From positions 3,536,001 to 3,600,000 of the forward strand of contig NC_079878.1 of the NCBI RefSeq assembly GCF_029227915.1: DNA of 64,000 nucleotides. The letters run 5' to 3'. Under the pieces are notes generated by a model. That model saw only the letters and a list, made by a program, of their open reading frames with translations, was not told where the DNA came from and searched no databases. The position numbers were made by a program, and so were the translations under genes. Source of the stretch: Hydractinia symbiolongicarpus. Taxonomy: Eukaryota; Cnidaria; Hydrozoa; Anthoathecata; Hydractiniidae. Positions 50,600 through 63,157 of the stretch are shown piece after piece; position 1 is the stretch's first letter; each line of letters begins with the position of its first letter.

Positions 50600-51755
50600 T
50601 GAAAACCCGCGATTTCCCGTAAATCCCGGGCTTGACCCGTATAGTCAAATGTATACAAAGAAAGTACCCTGTGAGTAAACTCATTTCCAAAACGATTTTT
50701 TAAATTATCTTTTCACCACTAAAACGCATGAGACTTCTAATTTTTAGAAATGTTTTCATTTTTGATGAGACGTTTAATGAAAGTGGTTTAATCGCCGGCA
50801 AACGAAAACCCGCGATTTCCCGTAATTCCCGGGCTTGGCCCGTATAGTCAAATGTATACAAAGAAAGTACCCTGTGAGTAAACTCATTTCCAAAACGATT
50901 TTTTAAATTATCTTTTCACCACTAAAACGCATGAGACTTGTAGATTTCAAAAATGTTTTCATTTTTGATGAGACGCTGAATAAAAGAAGTTTAATCGCCG
51001 GCAAACGAAAACCCGCCATTTCCCGTAAACCCCGGACTCGGCCCGTATAATCAAAAGTTTACAAAGAAAGTACCCAGGGAGTAAACTCATTTCCCGAACG
51101 ATTTTTTAAATTATTTTTTAACCACTAAAGCGCATGGGACTTGCAGTTTACAAAAATGTTTTCTTTTTTGATGAGACGCTGAATAAAAGAAGTTTAATCG
51201 CCGACAAACGAAAACCTGCGATTTCCCGTAAATCCCGGGCTTGACCCGTATAGTCAAATGTATACAAAGAAAGTACCCTGTGAGTAAACTCATTTCCAAA
51301 ACGATTTTTTAAATTATCTTTTCACCACTAAAACGCATGAGACTTCTAATTTTTAGAAATGTTTTCATTTTTGATGAGACGTTTAATGAAAGTGGTTTAA
51401 TCGCCGGCAAACAAAAACCCGCGATTTCCCGTAATTCCCGGGCTTGGCCCGTATAGTCAAATGTATACAAAGAAAGTACCCTGTGAGTAAACTCATTTCC
51501 AAAACGGTTTTTTAAATTATCTTTTCACCACTAAAACGCATGAGACTTGTAGATTTCAAAAATGTTTTCATTTTTGATGAGACGCTGAATAAAAGAAGTT
51601 TAATCGCCGGCAAACGAAAACCCGCCATTTCCCGTAAACCCCGGACTCGGCCCGTATAATCAAAAGTATACAAAGAAAGTACCCAGGGAGTAAACTCATT
51701 TCCCGAACGATTTTTTAAATTATTTTTTCACCACTAAAGCGCATGGGACTTGCAG
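50600..51755 (+). repeat. 3-mer HOR, 609-bp unit, two copies
   Basis: About 50600-51146 recurs at 51210-51755, with CTTCTAATTTTT at 50734 and 51343, GTAATTCCCGGGC, TTGTAGATTTC and AAAGCGCATGGGACTTGCAG. Differences such as CAAAAGTTTACAAAG near 51054 and AAACGGTTTTTT near 51504 are copy-specific. Confidence 0.75.
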
Positions 51756-52939
51756 TTTTCAGAAATGTTTTCATTTTTGATGAGACGCTTAATGAAAGTG
51801 GTTTAATCGCCAGCAAACGAAAACCCCGATTTCCCGTAAATCCCGGGCTTGGCCCGTATAGTCGAATGCATACAAAGAAAGTACCCAGGGAGTAAACTCA
51901 TTTCCCGAACGATTTTTTAAATTATTATTTAAACACTAAAGCCCATGAGACTTGTAGTTTTTAAAAATGTTTTCACTTTTGATGAGACGCTGAATAAAAG
52001 AAGTTTAATCGCCGGCAAACGAAAACCTGCGACTTCCCGTAAATCCCCGACTCGGCCCGTATAGTCAAAAGAATACAAAGAAAGTACCCAGGGAGTAAAC
52101 TCATTTCCCGAACAATTTTTAAAATTATTTTTTCACCACTAAAACGCATGAGACCTGTAGTTTTCAGAAATGTTTTCATTTTTGATGAGACGCTTAATGA
52201 AAGTTGGTTAATCGCCGGCAAACGAAAACCTGCGACTTCCCGTAAATCCCCGACTCGGCCCGTATAGTCAAAAGAATACAAAGAAAGTACCCAGGGAGTA
52301 AACTCATTTCCAAAACGATTTTTTAAATTATTTTTTCACCACTAAAGCGCATGAGACTTGTAGTTTTCAAAAATGTTTTCATTTTTGATGAGACGCTTAT
52401 TAAAAGAAGTTTAATCGCCGGCAAACGAAAACCCGCCTTTTCCCGTAAACCCCGGACTCGGCCCGTATAGTCAAAAGTATACAAAGAAAGTACCCAGGGA
52501 GTAAACTCATTTCCCGAACGATTTTTTATATTATTTTTTCACCACTAAAACGCATGAGACTTGTAGTTTTTAAAAATGTTTTCATTTTTGATGGGACGCT
52601 GAATAAAAGAAGCTTAATCGCCGGCACACGAAAACCCGCGATTTCCCGTAAATCCCGGTCTGGGCCCGTATAGTCAAAAGTATACAAAGAAAGTACCCAG
52701 GGAGTAAACTCATTTCCCGAACGATTTTTTAAATTATTTTTTCACCACTAAAACGCATGAGACTTGTAGTTTTTAAAAGTGTTTTCATTTTTGATGAGAC
52801 GGTGAATAAAAGAAGTTTAATTGCCGGCAAACGAAAACCCGCGATTTCCCGTAAATCCCGGACTCGGCCCGTATAGTCAAAAGTATACAGAGAAGGTACC
52901 CAGAGAGTAAACTCATTTCCCGAACGATCTTTTAAATTA
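51756..52939 (+). repeat. Satellite monomers resembling the left end of the array
   Basis: The AAAAGAATACAAAG variant seen at about 1972 reappears here, near 52070 and 52272, about 202 bp apart. GGTCTGGGCCCG at 52657 also occurs at 2152 and 4188. Part of this block (about 52310-53150) recurs at about 60466-61306. Confidence 0.7.
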
Positions 52940-55900
52940 TTTTTTCACCACTAAAACGCATGAGACTTGTAGTTTGCAGAAATGTTTTCATTTTTGATGA
53001 GACGCTTAATGAAAGTGGTTTAATCGCCGGCAAACGAAAACCTGCGATTTCCCGTAAATCCCGGGCTTGGCCCGTATAGTCGAATGCATACAAAGAAAGT
53101 ACCCAGGGAGTAAACTCATTTCCTGAACGATTTTTTAAATTATTATTTAACCACTAAAACGCATGAGACTTGAAGTTTGCGGAAATGTTTTCATTTTTGA
53201 TGAGACGCTTAATGAAAGTGGTTTAATCGCCGGCCAACGAAAACCCGCGATTTCCCGTAGATCCCGGGCTTGGCCCGTATAGTCGAATGTATACAAAGAA
53301 AGTACCCTGTGAGTAAACTCATTTCCAAAACGATTTTTTAAAGTATCTTTTCACCACTAAAACGCTTGAGACTTGTAGTTTTTAAAAATGTTTTCATTTT
53401 TGATGGGACGCTGAATAAAAGAAGTTTAATCGCCGGCACATGAAAACCCGCGATTTCCCGTAAATCCCGGACTGGGCCCGTATAGTCAAAAGTATACAAA
53501 GAAAGTACCCAGGGAGTAAACTCATTTCCCGAACGATTTTTTAAATTATTTTTTCACCACTAAAACGCATGAGACTTGTAGTTTTCAAAAGTGTTTTCAT
53601 TTTTGATGAGACGCTGAATAAAAGAAGTTTAATCGCCGGCAAACGAAAACCCGCGATTTCCCGTAAATCCCGGACTCGGCCCGTATAGTCAAAAGTATAC
53701 AAAGAAGGTACCCAGGGAGTAAACTCATTTCCCGAACGATTTTTTAAATTATTTTTTCATCACTAAAACGCATGAGACTTGTATTTTTTAGAAATGTTTT
53801 CATTTTTGATGAGACGCTTAATGAAAGTGGTTTAATCGCCGGCAAATGAAAACCCGCGATTTCCCGTAAATCCCGGGCTTGGCCCGTATAGTCAAATGTA
53901 TACAAAGAAAGTACCCAGGGAGTAAACTCATTTCCCGAACGATTTTTTATATTATTTTTTCACCACTAAAACGCATGAGACTTGTAGTTTTTAAAAATGT
54001 TTTCATTTTAGATGGGACGCTGAATAAAAGAAGCTTAATCGCCGGCACACGAAAACCCGCGATTTCCCGTAAATCCCGGTCTGGGCCCGTATAGTCAAAA
54101 GTATACAAAGAAAGTACCCAGGGAGTAAACTCATTTCCCGAACGATTTTTTAAATTATTTTTTCACCACTAAAACGCATGAGACTTGTAGTTTGCAGAAA
54201 TGTTTTCATTTTTGATGAGACGCTTAATGAAAGTGGTTTAATCGCCGGCAAATGAAAACCCGCGATTTCCCGTAAATCCCGGGCTTGGCCCGTATAGTCA
54301 AATGTATACAAAGAAAGTACCCAGGGAGTAAACTCATTTCCCGAACGATTTTTTATATTATTTTTTCACCACTAAAACGCATGAGACTTGTAGTTTTTAA
54401 AAATGTTTTCATTTTTGATGGGACGCTGAATAAAAGAAGCTTAATCGCCGGCACACGAAAACCCGCGATTTCCCGTAAATCCCGGTCTGGGCCCGTATAG
54501 TCAAAAGTATACAAAGAAAGTACCCAGGGAGTAAACTCATTTCCCGAACGATTTTTTAAATTATTTTTTCACCACTAAAACGCATGAGACTTGTAGTTTT
54601 TAAAAGTGTTTTCATTTTTGATGAGACGGTGAATAAAAGAAGTTTAATTGCCGGCAAACGAAAACCCGCGATTTCCCGTAAATCCCGGACTCGGCCCGTA
54701 TAGTCAAAAGTATACAAAGAAGGTACCCAGAGAGTAAACTCATTTCCCGAACGATCTTTTAAATTATTTTTTCACCACTAAAACGCATGAGACTTGTAGT
54801 TTGCAGAAATGTTTTCATTTTTGATGAGACGCTTAATGAAAGTGGTTTAATCGTCGGCAAACGAAAACCCGCGATTTCCCGTAAATCACGGGCTTGGCTT
54901 ATATAGTCGAATGCATACAAAGAAAGTACCCAGGGAGTAAACTCATTTCCTGAACGATTTTTTAAATTATTATTTAACCACTAAAGCCCATGAGACTTGT
55001 AGTTTTTAAAAATGTTTTCATTTTTGATGAGACGCTGAATAAAAGAATTTTAATCGCCGGCAAACGAAAACCCGCGACTTCCCGTAAATCCGACTCGGCC
55101 CGTATAGTCAAAAGTATACAAAGAAAGTACCCAGGGAGTAAACTCATTTCCCGAACGATTTTTTAAATTATTTTTTCACCACTAAAACGCATGAGACCTG
55201 TAGTTTTTAGAAATGTTTTCATTTTTGATGAGACGCTTAATGAAAGTGGTTTAATCGCCGGCAAACGAAAACCCGCGATTTCCCGTAAATCCCGGGCTTG
55301 TCCCGTATAGTCGAATGTATACAAAGAAAGTACCCTGTGAGTAAACTCATTTCCAAAACGATTTTTTAAAGTATCTTTTCACCACTAAAACGCATGAGAC
55401 TTGTAGTTTTTAAAAATGTTTTCATTTTTGATGGGACGCTGAATAAAAGAAGTTTAATCGCCGGCACATGAAAACCCGCGATTTCCCGTAAATCCCGGAC
55501 TGGGCCCATATAGTCAAAAGTATACAAAGAAAGTACCCAGGGAGTAAACTCATTTCCCGAACGATTTTTTAAATTACTTTTTCACCACTAAAACGCATGA
55601 GACTTGTAGTTTTCAAAAGTGTTTTCATTTTTGATGAGACGCTGAATAAAAGAAGTTTAATCGCCGGCAAACGAAAACCCGCGATTTCCCGTAAATCCCG
55701 GACTCGGCCCGTATAGTCAAAAGTATACAAAGAAGGTACCCAGGGAGTAAACTCGTTTCCCGAACGATTTTTTAAATTATTTTTTCATCACTAAAACGCA
55801 TGAGACTTGTATTTTTTAGAAATGTTTTCATTTTTGATGAGACGCTTAATGAAAGTGGTTTAATCGCCGGCAAATGAAAACCCGCGATTTCCCGTAAATC

Positions 55901-58900
55901 CCAGGCTTGGCCCGTATAGTCAAATGTATACAAAGAAAGTACCCTGTGAGTAAACTCATTTCCAAAACGATTTTTTAAATTATCTTTTCACCACTAAAAC
56001 GCATGAGACTTGTAGATTTCAAAAATGTTTTCATTTTTGATGAGACGCTGAATAAAAGAAGTTTAATCGCCGGCAACCGAAAACCCGCCATTTCCCGTAA
56101 ACCCCGGACTCGGCCCGTATAATCAAAAGTATACAAAGAAAGTACCCAGGGAGTAAACTCATTTCCCGAACGATTTTTTAAATTATTTTTTCACCACTAA
56201 AGCGCATGGGACTTGCAGTTTACAAAAATGTTTTCATTTTTGATGAGACGTTGAATAAAAGAAGTTTAATCGCCGACAAACGAAAACCTGCGATTTCCCG
56301 TAAATCCCGGACTCGGCCTGTATAGTCAAAAGTATACAAAGAAAGTACCCAGGGAGTAAACTCATTTCCCGAACGATTTTTTAAATTATTTTTTCACCAC
56401 TAAAACGCATGAGACTTGTAGTTTGCAGAAATGTTTTCATTTTTGATGAGACGCTTAATGAAAGTGGTTTAATCGCCGGCAAACGAAAACCCGCGATTTC
56501 CCGTAAATCCCGGGCTTGGCCCGTATAGTCGAATGCATACAAAGAAAGTACCCAGGGAGTAAACTCATTTCCTGAACGATTTTTTAAATTATTATTTAAC
56601 CACTAAAACGCATGAGACTTGAAGTTTGCGGAAATGTTTTCATTTTTGATGAGACGCTTAATGAAAGTGGTTTAATCGCCGGCCAACGAAAACCCGCGAT
56701 TTCCCGTAGATCCCGGGCTTGGCCCGTATAGTCGAATGTATACAAAGAAAGTACCCTGTGAGTAAACTCATTTCCAAAACGATTTTTTAAAGTATCTTTT
56801 CACCACTAAAACGCATGAGACTTGTAGTTTTTAAAAATGTTTTCATTTTTGATGGGACGCTGAATAAAAGAAGTTTAATCGCCGGCACATGAAAACCCGC
56901 GATTTCCCGTAAATCCCGGACTGGGCCCGTATAGTCAAAAGTATACAAAGAAAGTACCCAGGGAGTAAACTCATTTCCCGAACGATTTTTTAAATTATTT
57001 TTTCACCACTAAAACGCATGAGACTTGTAGTTTTCAAAAGTGTTTTCATTTTTGATGAGACGCTGAATAAAAGAAGTTTAATCGCCGGCAAACGAAAACC
57101 CGCGATTTCCCGTAAATCCCGGACTCGGCCCGTATAGTCAAAAGTATACAAAGAAGGTACCCAGGGAGTAAACTCATTTCCCGAACGATTTTTTAAATTA
57201 TTTTTTCATCACTAAAACGCATGAGACTTGTATTTTTTAGAAATGTTTTCATTTTTGATGAGACGCTTAATGAAAGTGGTTTAATCGCCGGCAAATGAAA
57301 ACCCGCGATTTCCCGTAAATCCCGGGCTTGGCCCGTATAGTCAAATGTATACAAAGAAAGTACCCAGGGAGTAAACTCATTTCCCGAACGATTTTTTATA
57401 TTATTTTTTCACCACTAAAACGCATGAGACTTGTAGTTTTTAAAAATGTTTTCATTTTAGATGGGACGCTGAATAAAAGAAGCTTAATCGCCGGCACACG
57501 AAAACCCGCGATTTCCCGTAAATCCCGGTCTGGGCCCGTATAGTCAAAAGTATACAAAGAAAGTACCCAGGGAGTAAACTCATTTCCCGAACGATTTTTT
57601 AAATTATTTTTTCACCACTAAAACGCATGAGACTTGTAGTTTGCAGAAATGTTTTCATTTTTGATGAGACGCTTAATGAAAGTGGTTTAATCGCCGGCAA
57701 ATGAAAACCCGCGATTTCCCGTAAATCCCGGGCTTGGCCCGTATAGTCAAATGTATACAAAGAAAGTACCCAGGGAGTAAACTCATTTCCCGAACGATTT
57801 TTTATATTATTTTTTCACCACTAAAACGCATGAGACTTGTAGTTTTTAAAAATGTTTTCATTTTTGATGGGACGCTGAATAAAAGAAGCTTAATCGCCGG
57901 CACACGAAAACCCGCGATTTCCCGTAAATCCCGGTCTGGGCCCGTATAGTCAAAAGTATACAAAGAAAGTACCCAGGGAGTAAACTCATTTCCCGAACGA
58001 TTTTTTAAATTATTTTTTCACCACTAAAACGCATGAGACTTGTAGTTTTTAAAAGTGTTTTCATTTTTGATGAGACGGTGAATAAAAGAAGTTTAATTGC
58101 CGGCAAACGAAAACCCGCGATTTCCCGTAAATCCCGGACTCGGCCCGTATAGTCAAAAGTATACAAAGAAGGTACCCAGAGAGTAAACTCATTTCCCGAA
58201 CGATCTTTTAAATTATTTTTTCACCACTAAAACGCATGAGACTTGTAGTTTGCAGAAATGTTTTCATTTTTGATGAGACGCTTAATGAAAGTGGTTTAAT
58301 CGTCGGCAAACGAAAACCCGCGATTTCACGTAAATCCCGGGCTTGGCTTGTATAGTCGAATGCATACAAAGAAAGTACCCAGGGAGTAAACTCATTATCT
58401 GAACGATTTTTTAAATTATTATTTAACCACTAAAGCCCATGAGACTTGTAGTTTTTAAAAATGTTTTCATTTTTGATGAGACGCTGAATAAAATAATTTT
58501 AATCGCCGGCAAACGAAAACCCGCGACTTCCCGTAAATCCGACTCGGCCCGTATAGTCAAAAGTATACAAAGAAAGTACCCAGGGAGTAAACTCATTTCC
58601 CGAACGATTTTTTAAATTATTTTTTCACCACTAAAACGCATGAGACCTGTAGTTTTTAGAAATGTTTTCATTTTTGATGAGACGCTTAATGAAAGTGGTT
58701 TAATCGCCGGCAAACCAAAACCCGCGATTTCCCGTAAATCCCGGGCTTGGCCCGTATAGTCGAATGTATACAAAGAAAGTACCCTGTGAGTAAACTCATT
58801 TCCAAAACGATTTTTTAAAGTATCTTTTCACCACTAAAACGCATGAGACTTGTAGTTTTTAAAAATGTTTTCATTTTTGATGGGACGCTGAATAAAAGAA

Positions 58901-60043
58901 GTTTAATCGCCGGCACATGAAAACCCGCGATTTCCCGTAAATCCCGGACTGGGCCCATATAGTCAAAAGTATACAAAGAAAGTACCCAGGGAGTAAACTC
59001 ATTTCCCGAACGATTTTTTAAATTACTTTTTCACCACTAAAACGCATGAGACTTGTAGTTTTCAAAAGTGTTTTCATTTTTGATGAGACGCTGAATAAAA
59101 GAAGTTTAATCACCGGCAAACGAAAACCCGCGATTTCCCGTAAATCCCGGACTCGGCCCGTATAGTCAAAAGTATACAAAGAAGGTACCCAGGGAGTAAA
59201 CTCATTTCCCGAACGATTTTTTAAATTATTTTTTCATCACTAAAACGCATGAGACTTGTATTTTTTAGAAATGTTTTCATTTTTGATGAGACTCTTAATG
59301 AAAGTGGTTTAATCGCCGGCAAATGAAAACCCGCGATTTCCCGTAAATCCCGGGCTTGGCCCGTATAGTCAAATGTATACAAAGAAAGTACCCTGTGAGT
59401 AAACTCATTTCCAAAACGATTTTTTAAATTATCTTTTCACCACTTAAACGCATGAGACTTCTAATTTTTAGAAATGTTTTCATTTTTGATGAGACGTTTA
59501 ATGAAAGTGGTTTAATCGCCGGCAAACGAAAACCCGCGATTTCCCGTAATTCCCGGGCTTGGCCCGTATAGTCAAATGTATACAAAGAAAGTACCCTGTG
59601 AGTAAACTCATTTCCAAAACGATTTTTTAAATTATCTTTTCACCACTAAAACGCATGAGACTTGTAGATTTCAAAAATGTTTTCATTTTTGATGAGACGC
59701 TGAATAAAAGAAGTTTAATCGCCGGCAACCGAAAACCCGCCATTTCCCGTAAACCCCGGACTCGGCCCGTATAATCAAAAGTATACAAAGAAAGTACCCA
59801 GGGGGTAAACTCATTTCCCGAACGATTTTTTAAATTATTTTTTCACCACTAAAGCGCATGGTACTTGCAGTTTACAAAAATGTTTTCATTTTTGATGAGA
59901 CGTTGAATAAAAGAAGTTTAATCGCCGACAAACGAAAACCTGCGATTTCCCGTAAATCCCGGACTCGGCCTGTATAGTCAAAAGTATACAAAGAAAGTAC
60001 CCAGGGATTAAACTCATTTCCCGAATGATTTTTTAAATTATTT
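52940..60043 (+). repeat. 17/18-mer HOR, 3449-bp offset, two copies
   Basis: Copy 1 is about 52940-56388 and copy 2 about 56389-60043. At an offset of 3449 the two share CGGCCAACGAAAACC with CCCGTAGATCCC (about 53233 and 56682), CATTTTAGATGGG (54005 and 57454), GATCTTTTAAATT, CGTCGGCAAACG and GTAAATCCGACTCGG. Copy 2 has one extra monomer (the CTTCTAATTTTTAG type near 59460), after which the offset becomes about 3655. Inside each copy a 406-bp dimer is duplicated (53879/54285 and 57328/57734). Confidence 0.8.
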
Positions 60044-61939
60044 TTTCACCACTAAAACGCATGAGACCTGTAGTTTTCAGAAATGTTTTCATTTTTGATG
60101 AGACGCTTAATGAAAGTGGTTTAATCGCCGGCAAACGAAAACCCGCGATTTCCCGTAAATCCCGGGCTTGGCCCGTACAGTCGAATGTATACAAAGAAAG
60201 TACCCTGTGAGTAAACTCATTTCCAAAACGATTTTTTAAAGTTTCTTTTACCACTAAAACGCATGAGACCTGTAGTTTTCAAAAATGTTTTCATTTTTGA
60301 TAAGACGTTGAAAAAAAGAAGTTTAATTGCCGGCAAACGAAAACCCGCCATTTCCCGTAAACCCCGGACTCGGCCCATATAGTCAAAAGTATACAAAGAA
60401 AGTAGCCGGGGAGTAAACTCATTTCCCATGTATACAAAGAAAGTACCCTGTGATTAAACTCATTTCCAAAACGATTTTTTAAATTATTTTTTCACCACTA
60501 AAGCGCATGAGACTTGTAGTTTTCAAAAATGTTTTCATTTTTGATGAGACGCTTATTAAAAGAAGTTTAATCGCCGGCAAACGAAAACCCGCCATTTCCC
60601 GTAAACCCCGGACTCGGCCCGTATAGTCAAAAGTATACAAAGAAAGTACCCAGGGAGTAAACTCATTTCCCGAACGATTTTTTATATTATTTTTTCACCA
60701 CTAAAACGCATGAGACTTGTAGTTTTTAAAAATGTTTTCATTTTTGATGGGACGCTGAATAAAAGAAGCTTAATCGCCGGCACACGAAAACCCGCGATTT
60801 CCCGTAAATCCCGGTCTGGGCCCGTATAGTCAAAAGTATACAAAGAAAGTACCCAGGGAGTAAACTCATTTCCCGAACGATTTTTTAAATTATTTTTTCA
60901 CCACTAAAACGCATGAGACTTGTAGTTTTTAAAAGTGTTTTCATTTTTGATGAGACGGTGAATAAAAGAAGTTTAATTGCCGGCAAACGAAAACCCACGA
61001 TTTCCCGTAAATCCCGGACTCGGCCCGTATAGTCAAAAGTATACAAAGAAGGTACCCAGTGAGTAAACTCATTTCCCGAACGATCTTTTAAATTATTTTT
61101 TCACCACTAAAACGCATGAGACTTGTAGTTTGCAGAAATGTTTTCATTTTTGATGAGACGCTTAATGAAAGTGGTTTAATCGCCGGCAAACGAAAACCCG
61201 CGATTTCCCGTAAATCCCGGGCTTGGCCCGTATAGTCGAATGCATACAAAGAAAGTACCCAGGAAGTAAACTCATTTCCTGAACGATTTTTTAAATTATT
61301 ATTTAACCACTAAAGCCCATGAGACTTGTAGTTTTTAAAAATGTTTTCATTTTTGATGAGACGCTGAATAAAAGAAGTTTAATCGCCGGCAAACGAAAAC
61401 CCGCGACTTCCCGTAATTCCCCGACTCGGCCCGTATAGTCAAAAGTATACAAAGAAAGTACCCAGAGAGTAAACTCATTTCCAAAACGATTTTTTAAAGT
61501 ATCTTTTCACCACTAAAACGCATGAGACTTGTAGTTTTCAAAAATGTTTTCATTTTTGATGAGACGCTGAAAAAAAGAAGTTTAATTGCCGGCAAACGAA
61601 AACCCGCCATTTCCCGTAAACCCCGGACTCAGCCCATATAGTCAAAAGTATACAAAGAAAGTACCCGGGGAGTAAACTCATTTCCCATGTATACAAAGAA
61701 AGTACCCTGTGATTAAACTCATTTCCAAAACGATTTTTTAAATTATTTTTTCACCACTAAAGCGCATGAGACTTGTAGTTTTCAAAAATGTTTTCATTTT
61801 TGATGAGACGCTTATTAAAAGAAGTTTAATCGCCGGCAAACGAAAACCCGCCATTTCCCGTAAACGCCGGACTCGGCCCGTATAGTCAAAAGTATACAAA
61901 GAAAGTACCCAGGGAGTAAACTCATTTCCCGAACGATTT
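60044..61939 (+). repeat. Satellite block with ~1260-bp offset and 41-bp duplications
   Basis: Monomers with the 41-bp duplication are at 60389 and 61648, 1259 bp apart, the same spacing as at 24083/25342. About 60466-61306 repeats 52310-53150 (GGTCTGGG at 52657 and 60813). A shortened monomer with GTTTCTTTTACCAC is near 60241. Confidence 0.7.
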
Positions 61940-63157
61940 TTTATATTATTTTTTCACCACTAAAACGCATGAGACTTGTAGTTTTTAAAAGTGTTTTTAT
62001 TTTTGATGAGACGCTGAATAAAAGAAGTTTAATCGCCGGCAAACGAAAACCCGCAATTTCCCGTAAATCCCGGACTCGGCCCGTATAGTCAAAAGTATAC
62101 AAAGAAGGTACCCAGAGAGTAAACTCATTTCCCAAACGATTTTTTAAATTATTTTTTCACCACTAAAACGCATGAGACCTGTAGTTTTCAGAAATGTTTT
62201 CATTTTTGATGAGACGCTTAATGAAAGTGGTTTAATCGCCGGCAAACGAAAACCCGCGATTTCCCGAAAATCCCGAGCTTGGCCCGTACAGTCGAATGTA
62301 TACAAAGAAAGTACCCTGTGAGTAAACTCATTTCCAAAACGATTTTTTAAAGTATCTTTTCACCACTAAAACGCATGAGACTTGTAGTTTTTAAAAATGT
62401 TTTCATTTTTGATGGGACGCTGAATAAAAGAAGTTTAATCGCCGGCACATGAAAACCCGCGATTTCCGGTAAATCCCGGACTGGGCCCGTATAGTCAAAA
62501 GTATACAAAGAAAGTACCCAGGGAGTAAACTCATTTCCCGAAAGATTTTTTAAATTATTTTTTCACCATTAAATAGCATGAGACTTGTAGTTTTGAAAAG
62601 TGTTTTCATTTTTGATGAGACGCTGAATAAAAGAAGTTTAATCGCCGGCAAACGAAAACCCGCAATTTCCCGTAAATCCCGGACTCGGCCCGTATAGTCA
62701 AAAGTATACAAAGAAGGTACCCAGAGAGTAAACTCATTTCCCAAACGATTTTTTAAATTATTTTTTCACCACTAAAACGCATGAGACCTGTAGTTTTCAG
62801 AAATGTTTTCATTTTTGATGAGACGCTTAATGAAAGTGGTTTAATCGCCGGCAAACGAAAACCCGCGATTTCCCGAAAATCCTGAGCTTGGCCCGTACAG
62901 TCGAATGTATACAAAGAAAGTACCCTGTGAGTAAACTCATTTCCAAAACGATTTTTTAAAGTATCTTTTCACCACTAAAACGCATGAGACTTGTAGTTTT
63001 TAAAAATGTTTTCATTTTTGATGCGACGCTGAATAAAAGAAGTTTAATCGCCGGCACATGAAAACCCGCGATTTCCCGTAAATCCCGGACTGGGCCCGTA
63101 TAGTCAAAAGTATACAAAGAAAGTACCCAGGGAGTAAACTCATTTCCCGAACGATTT
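61940..63157 (+). repeat. 3-mer HOR, 609-bp unit, two copies
   Basis: About 62000-62540 recurs at 62609-63150, sharing TTTCCCGAAAATCC (62262 and 62871), ACCCGCAATTTCCCG, TTTCCCAAACG and GGCACATGAAAACC. Copy 2 has small private changes (AAATAGCATGAG, TTTTGAAAAGTG). Confidence 0.75.
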
